NCBI GenBank assembly: GCA_028278625.1
Contig: JANQDY010000004.1
Span: 1-30,909, forward strand
DNA: 30,909 nucleotides
Direction of reading: 5' to 3'
Source of the DNA: Thermodesulfobacteriota bacterium
GTDB taxonomy: Bacteria > Desulfobacterota > DSM-4660 > Desulfatiglandales > Desulfatiglandaceae
Position 1 is the first letter of the stretch, and every line of letters begins with the position of its first letter. Below the pieces are notes generated by a model that was not told where the DNA came from, made no database searches, and was given only the letters and a program-made list of their open reading frames with translations. The position numbers and the translations under genes were made by a program. This document shows positions 24,715-30,909 of this stretch, piece by piece.

Positions 24715-27700
24715 ATGGGCAATTGTAAGAGACATGGACATTTAGGTGAAATCCTAATTGTCGACGACCTGGCTGAGAACCACGAGGCACTGTCAGCCAT
24801 GCTGGTCCGGGACAAATATAAGGTGAGACTGGCCCAGAGTGGTCAGCAGGCGCTCGACGCCATCAACAAAAGATTGCCTGATCTCATTCTGCTGAATATC
24901 CGCATGCCGAAAATGGATGGCTATGAGGTTTGCCGGCGATTGAAAGCGCAGGAGCATACCAGCCACATCCCGGTGATCTTCATCACTGCCCTGGAAGACG
25001 CGCAAAACAAAGCCAAGGGTTTTCGTCTGGGTGCTGTCGATTACATCACTAAGCCGTTCGAATCCTTGGAAGTCCTCGCACGCGTGAAAACGCATCTAAG
25101 TAATCGCAAGACGCAGGCTCAACTGGAACAGACGAACAAAGAGCTCCAAAAGGCACTGAATGAACTCAAGGATGCGAACAGACATCTGCGGGAAAGCCAG
25201 GAATTCAATCAATCTCTTCTGAATTCATCCCCTGATATCATCTACATATACGACCTTATCGAGTCTCAAAATATCTACAGCAACGAAGGGGTTACCAATG
25301 TCCTGGGATATTCAGTGGAAAAAATCCAGGATCTGGGGAAAAACGTAATAACCTCGTTAATGCATCCCGAGGATCTGAATACCTACGATAAAGAGATATT
25401 GCCGCGATATCAGAGATTGAAAGATGGAGAGTTGATCGAGCATGAATACAGAATGAAAAACAAAGACGGCATGTGGTGCTGGCTCCATTCCAAAGAGTCC
25501 ATCTTCCAGCGGCTTCCAAATGGAGAACCCAAACAAATTTTTGGCGTTATCAACGACATCACCTATCGCAAGCAGGTGGAGGAAACGTTGCGCCTAAGTG
25601 AAGAGCGTTACAAACTGGCCATTGAGGGCACCCGGGACGGTTTATGGGACTGGAATCTTCAAACCAACGAGGCCGTGTGTTCAGATCAATTCTACCTGAT
25701 GTTGGGTTATCAACCGGGGGAGCTTCCAAGTACCGGAGCTGCCTGGTATGATCTCTTGCACCCGGAAGACAAGGAAGCGGCTTTCGAAAAAGTGGAAGAA
25801 TACATACAACAGAAAACTGACCGGTATGAATCCACCTTTCGAATGCGGTCCAAGGATGGCCATTATCGATGGATTAGAGGGCGGGGCAAGTGCCAATACG
25901 ATGAAGAAGGAAGCGCCGTGCGATTTGTCGGGTTCAACACGGATATCACGGAACGTATACAGGCGGAGGAAATACTCCGTAAAAATCGAATGCAAGCAGA
26001 TATTCTCGCTTCCATTTTAAACAACACACCTCTCGCGCTGGTATATTACAAAATAGAAGAGACCAGAATAGAGTTGTTGGATTGGAATCAATCATCTGAA
26101 AGGGTTTTCGGATGGAAGAAAGAAGAAGTAATCGGAAAAAATTTTTTCGAATTTCTCCCCGCGGAAAGTGATATCCCGATGGTACAGGATATCTATCAGG
26201 CACTGAAAAAGGATCGGTCACCGCACAATTTGGTCAACAGATGTAATACAAGGTTCGGCAGAGTCGTTTTGATAAGTTGGTTCAACAATTCCTTTTACGA
26301 AGATAATACCGGCGCTATTTATGTCGTTTCGTTAGGCATGGATATTACCGAACAAAAAGAACTTGAAATGTCACTCAAGGAGAGCGAAGAGCGCTTTCGA
26401 ACTGTCGCGGATTTCACATATGACTGGGAAATGTGGAGGGATGAAAATGAAAGTCTATTATATATCTCTCCTTCATGTAAAAGAATTACCGGGTATGATT
26501 CCAATGAATTTATGGAGGATAGCAAACTGATAGAAAAAATCGTTCATCCTGATGATGACGAACGAATGAAATCACATTATGAAACATGTTATAACCCCAA
26601 GTCAGGCGTGGAGAATATTCAATTCCGTATTCTCTCTCGTGATGGGCATGTGCGCTGGATCGGTCATACCTGCCAGTCTGTATTCGATGAAAAGGGCAAT
26701 TGGCGTGGACGCAGGATCAGCAATAAAGACATTACAGTTCAAAAAGAGCTTGAAAACAAATTGCGTCAAGCCCAGAAGTTGGAAGCTATCGGTACATTGG
26801 CTGGAGGCATTGCTCATGATTTCAACAACATCCTCTCTCCTATCATGATACATTCAGAAATGACCATGATGGCACTTACTCCGGATAGTCCACTACAACA
26901 CAATATTAAACAGATCTATAAAGCAGGTGAGCGAGCTACCGAACTGGTAAAACAAATTCTAACCTTCGCAAGGAAAAGGGAACAAGAGAGTGCTCCAATA
27001 CAAGTTTCTCTTATTACTAAAGAAGTTATTGGATTCCTAACATCAACTATCCCATCCACCATTCATATACAATATTGGTTGAAGGCGGAACAGGATACCG
27101 TTCTCGCTGACCCAACTCAAATAAATCAAATCGTGATGAATCTTTGCACCAATGCAGCTCATGCCATGAGGGAAAAAGGGGGCGTATTGGAAGTAAACCT
27201 GAGCAACGAATATATCGGGCCGGATGAGACAAACCAGTTTGTCGATTTAAGTGCCGGTCATTATCTTCGGCTGTCCGTAAGCGATACTGGATCTGGTATT
27301 TCGCAGGACATTATAGACAAAATCTTCGAACCGTATTTCACCACGAAAGGTCCCGGAGAAGGGACTGGGATGGGATTGGCCATGGTTCACGGAATCGTGA
27401 AAAGCTATGGAGGTGATATCGCGGTTGAAAGTTCCCCGGGTGAAGGAACAGTGTTTCATGTGATGCTTCCTGTCGTTGAGACGGAGTCCACCCCTACCTT
27501 CGTGGAAAAAGTTGAAATCCCTAGGGGCAACGAAAAGATACTTTTAGTGGACGATGAGAAGGTAGCCGTTGATACCATTCAATCGATGTTGGAAACACTT
27601 GGCTATAATGTGACAGCCAGAACCAGCAGCATTGAGGCACTGGTAGCTTTTCGCAATAATCCTAACAGTTATGATCTTGTCATTACAGACCAGACCATGC

Positions 27701-27894
27701 CGAAAATGACAGGCAAGGAGCTTGCTCAGGAATTGATGACGATACGGCCCGATGTCTCCATCATCCTATGTACCGGTTTCAGTGAACAGATTGATGAAAT
27801 AAAGGCAAAAGCGATGGGTATTTCTTTTGTTATGAAACCCATTGTTTTGAGTGAAATAGCTTATAAGATTCGAGAGTTGTTGGATAAAGAATGA
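24715..27894 (+). CDS. Hybrid histidine kinase: receiver, four PAS domains, kinase, receiver
   Basis: This is a soluble signalling protein of 1059 residues. The N-terminal receiver at about 10-128 keeps the acidic pair Asp17-Asp18, Thr91 and Lys113, but the phospho-accepting position is Asn61 (LILLNIRMPKMDG). A coiled coil lies at about 130-165. PAS/PAC units lie at about 165-288, 295-415, 425-548 and 555-680, each ending in a DIT motif. HisKA has His701 in GGIAHDFNN. The ATPase domain has the N-box IVMNLCTNAAHAM, DTGSGI and GTGMGLAM. The C-terminal receiver at about 940-1057 has Asp992 (LVITDQTMPKMTG), Thr1020 and Lys1041, all intact. GGGGG stands 7 nt before the ATG. The gene stands alone; upstream is a decay zone and downstream a transposase scrap. 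Confidence 0.92.
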   Translation: MGNCKRHGHLGEILIVDDLAENHEALSAMLVRDKYKVRLAQSGQQALDAINKRLPDLILLNIRMPKMDGYEVCRRLKAQEHTSHIPVIFITALEDAQNKAKGFRLGAVDYITKPFESLEVLARVKTHLSNRKTQAQLEQTNKELQKALNELKDANRHLRESQEFNQSLLNSSPDIIYIYDLIESQNIYSNEGVTNVLGYSVEKIQDLGKNVITSLMHPEDLNTYDKEILPRYQRLKDGELIEHEYRMKNKDGMWCWLHSKESIFQRLPNGEPKQIFGVINDITYRKQVEETLRLSEERYKLAIEGTRDGLWDWNLQTNEAVCSDQFYLMLGYQPGELPSTGAAWYDLLHPEDKEAAFEKVEEYIQQKTDRYESTFRMRSKDGHYRWIRGRGKCQYDEEGSAVRFVGFNTDITERIQAEEILRKNRMQADILASILNNTPLALVYYKIEETRIELLDWNQSSERVFGWKKEEVIGKNFFEFLPAESDIPMVQDIYQALKKDRSPHNLVNRCNTRFGRVVLISWFNNSFYEDNTGAIYVVSLGMDITEQKELEMSLKESEERFRTVADFTYDWEMWRDENESLLYISPSCKRITGYDSNEFMEDSKLIEKIVHPDDDERMKSHYETCYNPKSGVENIQFRILSRDGHVRWIGHTCQSVFDEKGNWRGRRISNKDITVQKELENKLRQAQKLEAIGTLAGGIAHDFNNILSPIMIHSEMTMMALTPDSPLQHNIKQIYKAGERATELVKQILTFARKREQESAPIQVSLITKEVIGFLTSTIPSTIHIQYWLKAEQDTVLADPTQINQIVMNLCTNAAHAMREKGGVLEVNLSNEYIGPDETNQFVDLSAGHYLRLSVSDTGSGISQDIIDKIFEPYFTTKGPGEGTGMGLAMVHGIVKSYGGDIAVESSPGEGTVFHVMLPVVETESTPTFVEKVEIPRGNEKILLVDDEKVAVDTIQSMLETLGYNVTARTSSIEALVAFRNNPNSYDLVITDQTMPKMTGKELAQELMTIRPDVSIILCTGFSEQIDEIKAKAMGISFVMKPIVLSEIAYKIRELLDKE

Positions 27895-27920
27895 TTTAAG
27901 ATTGACAAAGAACGATTTGC

Positions 27921-28019
27921 TCCGAATCGATCGAGGGGGCGATTCGTCAGGCCGCCAAATATGACGGCAAATGGGTCGTGCAAACCAATTCTGAACAGGG
28001 CGTCGAAAAACACACCTGA
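27921..28019 (+). pseudogene. Short transposase remnant (IS4/IS1634-like)
   Basis: A 33-codon stretch reads SIEGAIRQAAKYDGKWVVQTNS then EQGVEKHT before a TGA. The AAxYDGKWVxxTN pattern is typical of the conserved region of IS1634/IS4-type transposases. No start, no other conserved blocks and no terminal repeats were found, so only a scrap survives. Confidence 0.5.
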
Positions 28020-28560
28020 AACTTACAAAGTTACAGTAACACGCCAAATTATCAAATACACTTTTAACAATGGATTATTATGCCTTTTTCCCGCATCGTG
28101 TTTTTACGAATCTCAAATGGGAGTTCTACCGTGACCGGATAAGCGACAATTTCTTGACACCTATTCGAAAAAGGTGTTTCTGAGATAAAGCCTGTGAAGT
28201 ACTTTCTGAACGATTCTCCTCATTTTAACCATCTTACCAACAACATTTTTTCGGCTTTATCCCGAGGCCAAACTCGCTTTCCCTGCCATTATTTATACTT
28301 TCTTAACTATCAGCTTTTTTATTTTTGCTAATAGCTCCTTGAAAAGAACAGCAAGACGGAAAGATTCCTTTCCAGGAATATCTTTTTGGCATGTTTTTTG
28401 GGGCTTATGGGGATAAGAGCGGCCTGTTATTATTAGACCCATCCTATGACGACGTTTCTTGACCTATTCGAATAGTAATTTCAAAGATGCTGCCGCTGTC
28501 AAAAAAATATGCCTGAGAAGAAATAATCCAGGCGATCTCTTGAAGGGAGGCATGAAAGGT
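28020..28560. other. A/T-rich intergenic region upstream of cheW
   Basis: These 541 bases lie between the transposase scrap and the cheW start and hold no recognisable gene. They contain a repeated motif (28150-28169 and 28455-28472), a 6-bp inverted repeat (28157-28177), a 12-bp palindrome (28464-28475) and a possible sigma54-like element at 28386-28402. Confidence 0.5.
28386..28402 (+). promoter_or_regulatory. Possible sigma54-like promoter upstream of cheW
   Basis: TTGGCATG-N4-TTGG resembles the -24/-12 pattern TTGGCACG-N4-TTGC, with GG at the right place but GG in place of GC at -12. It lies about 160 nt before the cheW start. It is tentative. Confidence 0.25.
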
Positions 28561-29076
28561 ATGGCGGAACCAGACAAAATATTGGGCCAGGTGGTACAGG
28601 CAAGCCTTGAAAAAGAGGGCAAATACCTCAGTTTCACCTTGGCCGAAGAGGAGTATGGAATAGGCATTTTAAAGGTCAAGGAGATCATCGGCATGATGCC
28701 GATCACATCCGTTCCTCAAACACCGGATTTTGTCAAAGGGGTCATTAATCTGAGGGGAAAAGTGATCCCCGTAATGGACTTGAGGCTCAAGTTCGGAATG
28801 GAAGAAATGGACTACACAGAGCGCACCTGTATCATCGTGGTGGAGATTGAAGGGCAAACCGGCACCATTATGATTGGCATCGTCGTTGATGCGGTATCCG
28901 AAGTTCTGAACATCAAAGCCGACGACATTGAGGATGCCCCCACTTTTGGCGCGAAGCTGGAAACCGAGTCCATCCTCGGTATGGCCAAGATGGAAGGGGG
29001 GGTTAAGATCCTGCTCGACATTGACCGGGTTTTGAGTGCAGGCGAGATTGAAACCCTACAAAATGCGAACCAATGA
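28561..29076 (+). CDS. cheW: Chemotaxis coupling protein CheW
   Basis: This 171-residue CheW scaffold links chemoreceptors to the CheA kinase. The single CheW domain spans about residues 18-160. It has the family marks KYLSFTLAEEEYGIGILKVKEII (about 19-41), VPQTPDFVKGVINLRGKVIPVMDLRLKFG (about 52-80) and GIVVDAVSEVLNI (about 105-117). The ATG at 28561 was chosen because GGAGG stands 10 nt upstream. The frame is open back to a TTG at 28459, but that extension shows no CheW homology. A receptor gene follows 63 nt downstream on the same strand; no cheA, cheY or cheB is in the window. Confidence 0.92.
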   Translation: MAEPDKILGQVVQASLEKEGKYLSFTLAEEEYGIGILKVKEIIGMMPITSVPQTPDFVKGVINLRGKVIPVMDLRLKFGMEEMDYTERTCIIVVEIEGQTGTIMIGIVVDAVSEVLNIKADDIEDAPTFGAKLETESILGMAKMEGGVKILLDIDRVLSAGEIETLQNANQ

Positions 29077-29139
29077 AAACCGCAGGATCATTAACCACTT
29101 ATTAACAAGTAAAACATCTGTTGAAAGGAGTTTCGCATC

Positions 29140-30801
29140 ATGACCTCAAAAGCCTTAAGAAATGTGATTTATGCAATCCCCGTGATTCTGATGATTATTC
29201 TCGGAATCTTGTCCGTCTTTATGGCTCGCAATCAGAGTGAACTGAATGAAAGTCAAGAAATACGGTATTTGTCCTATCTAATCGCCGACGAACTCCGGCA
29301 GAGTTCCGACGATCTGACCCGACTCGCCAGAACCTTTGTGTCCACCGGGGGCGATCCCAAACACGAAGAGGCCTATAACCTGATTCTGAAATGGCGGTCC
29401 TGGATCGGAGGCAAGGCCCCGCGCCCCAAAGATTTTACCATCAAACCCGGAGAAACAATCCTCCAGACCGATATCATGAAAGATCTTCATTTTACGGACG
29501 CCGAATTCGGCAAGCTGAAGGAGGCCGGCGACAATTCCAACGACCTGGTGTCCACGGAGGTCAAGGCCATGAACGCCATCAAGGGATTTGAGCCGGACGG
29601 CAAAACAAAGTACGCGGGCAAGGAACCCGCGGACGTAATGGCCCGTCGGATCATGTTTGATGACAAATATCATGCGGACAAAGCCAAAATCATGGGGCCA
29701 ATTGATGATTTTTTTCAATTGCTCGACGCGCGGACCAAAGGCCGAGTCCAAGAACTGGTCGACAGAGGGGACCTGTACCTTAAAGGCATTCTTATCTCGC
29801 TGGTACTTCTTGCGATCTCCGGCATTTTCGCCGTGGTCCTCGCGAGGCGCACGCTTGCCAATTCAATAAAGAGGATTGTGGTAGGTCTTACGCGGATTTC
29901 CCAAATGGTGGCGTCCGGATCGAGCGTAGTTTCCTCCAGCAGTCAACAACTGGCCGAAGGGGCGTCCCAACAGGCGGCATCCATTGAAGAGACCTCTTCA
30001 TCCCTTGAAGAAATGTCCTCCATGACCAAACAGAATGCGGGTAATGCCGGGCAGGCGGACCATTTGATGAAAGAAGCCAATCAAGTAGTGGGGCAGGCCA
30101 ATGAATCCATGTCTGCTCTTAGGAACTCCATGGCGGACATTTCCAAAGCCAGCGAAGAAACATCCAAAATCATCAAAACCGTCGATGAAATTGCCTTTCA
30201 GACCAATCTTCTGGCGCTGAATGCCGCTGTTGAGGCCGCGCGGGCCGGCGAAGCTGGGGCCGGGTTCGCCGTTGTGGCAGATGAGGTGAGAAATCTTGCC
30301 ATGCGCGCTGCCGAGGCCGCAAGAAATACGGCTGAACTCATTGAAGGGACAGTAAAAAAGGTAAATGACGGATCGAGCCTCGTGGGCAAGACCGATGAAG
30401 ATTTCAAGCAAGTGGCTGAGAATGCCTCTAAGGTGGGAGAACTGGTGTCTGACATCTCCGCTACGTCCAGTGAACAGGCCCAGGGCATCGAACAGATCAA
30501 CAATGCAGTGGCGGAAATGGATGAGGTTGTTCAGCAGGTAGCTTCAACCGCGGAGGAATCTGCGTCTTCTTCACAGGAGATGACTGTTCAGTTGAATGGG
30601 ATGAAGGATCTGGTGGCTGAATTATCCGGTTTGGTGGGCGGAAAATCGGAAACGGAGGACGTGACACGCGTTAGGCGGGTGCATGAAAATACACCTGCTG
30701 AGAAAAGGCCGGTTCGCGGGAAGGCAAAAGCGCTTTCAGCGCCGGCCCCCAAAAAAACCAGGCCTGAAGATGAAGCTTTCTTGGATGAAGATCGTTTTTA
30801 G
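29140..30801 (+). CDS. Methyl-accepting chemotaxis protein
   Basis: This 553-residue inner-membrane chemoreceptor has transmembrane helix 1 at about residues 8-29 and helix 2 at about 214-235. The periplasmic ligand domain between them (about 30-213) is helical, begins with a [18 protein letters not shown] segment and has no recognised ligand type. The cytoplasmic part (about 240-500) has a HAMP-like connector and the methylation/signalling coiled coil. The highly conserved tip is [20 protein letters not shown] (about 350-369) and [13 protein letters not shown]. The Lys/Pro-rich tail (about 505-553) ends in acidic [10 protein letters not shown] and lacks the NWETF-type CheR tether. AAAGGAG stands before the ATG at 29140. 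It is co-oriented with cheW and probably co-transcribed. Confidence 0.95.
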   Translation: MTSKALRNVIYAIPVILMIILGILSVFMARNQSELNESQEIRYLSYLIADELRQSSDDLTRLARTFVSTGGDPKHEEAYNLILKWRSWIGGKAPRPKDFTIKPGETILQTDIMKDLHFTDAEFGKLKEAGDNSNDLVSTEVKAMNAIKGFEPDGKTKYAGKEPADVMARRIMFDDKYHADKAKIMGPIDDFFQLLDARTKGRVQELVDRGDLYLKGILISLVLLAISGIFAVVLARRTLANSIKRIVVGLTRISQMVASGSSVVSSSSQQLAEGASQQAASIEETSSSLEEMSSMTKQNAGNAGQADHLMKEANQVVGQANESMSALRNSMADISKASEETSKIIKTVDEIAFQTNLLALNAAVEAARAGEAGAGFAVVADEVRNLAMRAAEAARNTAELIEGTVKKVNDGSSLVGKTDEDFKQVAENASKVGELVSDISATSSEQAQGIEQINNAVAEMDEVVQQVASTAEESASSSQEMTVQLNGMKDLVAELSGLVGGKSETEDVTRVRRVHENTPAEKRPVRGKAKALSAPAPKKTRPEDEAFLDEDRF

Positions 30802-30909
30802 ATTCTTAAACTTGATGGTCCTGTAAAAAGTAAAACCAATTTAACCATTTGAAATACTTGCGAATAAAATCGCTTTTGCCTTGATTTTCGACTTACATTT
30901 TGCTATAGA

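Overview
The window reads as the chromosome of a Gram-negative, probably strictly anaerobic bacterium of the deltaproteobacterial / Desulfobacterota type. This is an inference from gene content: a Tol outer-membrane energy cluster, a large molybdenum-cofactor operon with a MoeA-substrate-binding-protein fusion, an in-frame-UGA selenoprotein, multi-PAS hybrid kinases and relics of ferredoxin-type genes. No rRNA or other taxonomic marker is present.

Layout. The extreme left end carries the first codons of a minus-strand gene leaving the window, then hairpins, then two exported proteins on the plus strand: a right-handed beta-helix protein and a protein made of 14 tandem ~39-residue beta-propeller-like repeats. 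A DUF4143-type AAA ATPase follows behind its own sigma70-like promoter. Next comes a minus-strand tolQ-tolR-tolA/tonB-tolB operon (8959 to 5525) without pal, and then a minus-strand molybdenum operon (13209 to 9135): moeA, moeA fused to a periplasmic-binding-like domain, a ModE-type HTH protein and mobB. A CBS-CBS-ACT protein with a clear intrinsic terminator lies upstream of it. A hybrid PAS histidine kinase points rightwards, and a TetR-flavodoxin pair with a perfect 25-bp palindromic operator points leftwards.

The most interesting part is 19040-23219 (minus strand). It encodes a 348-residue protein of unknown function and, 56 nt downstream, a UGSC-family selenoprotein whose gene is interrupted by an in-frame TGA immediately before codons for Gly-Ser-Cys. 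A good bacterial SECIS-like hairpin starts 12 nt after that TGA. Downstream lie a small PAS kinase with a four-cysteine motif and an amidohydrolase. The amidohydrolase and the selenoprotein operon are preceded by near-identical promoters (29 of 34 bases, including matching -35 and -10 elements), which suggests co-regulation and perhaps one pathway.

To the right is a decay zone (about 23384-24340) holding a CHAT-domain C-terminal fragment and two broken Fe-S protein genes. It is followed by a large hybrid kinase whose N-terminal receiver has Asn in place of the phospho-accepting Asp, a transposase scrap, and a chemotaxis pair (CheW and a methyl-accepting chemotaxis protein) that runs to the right edge.
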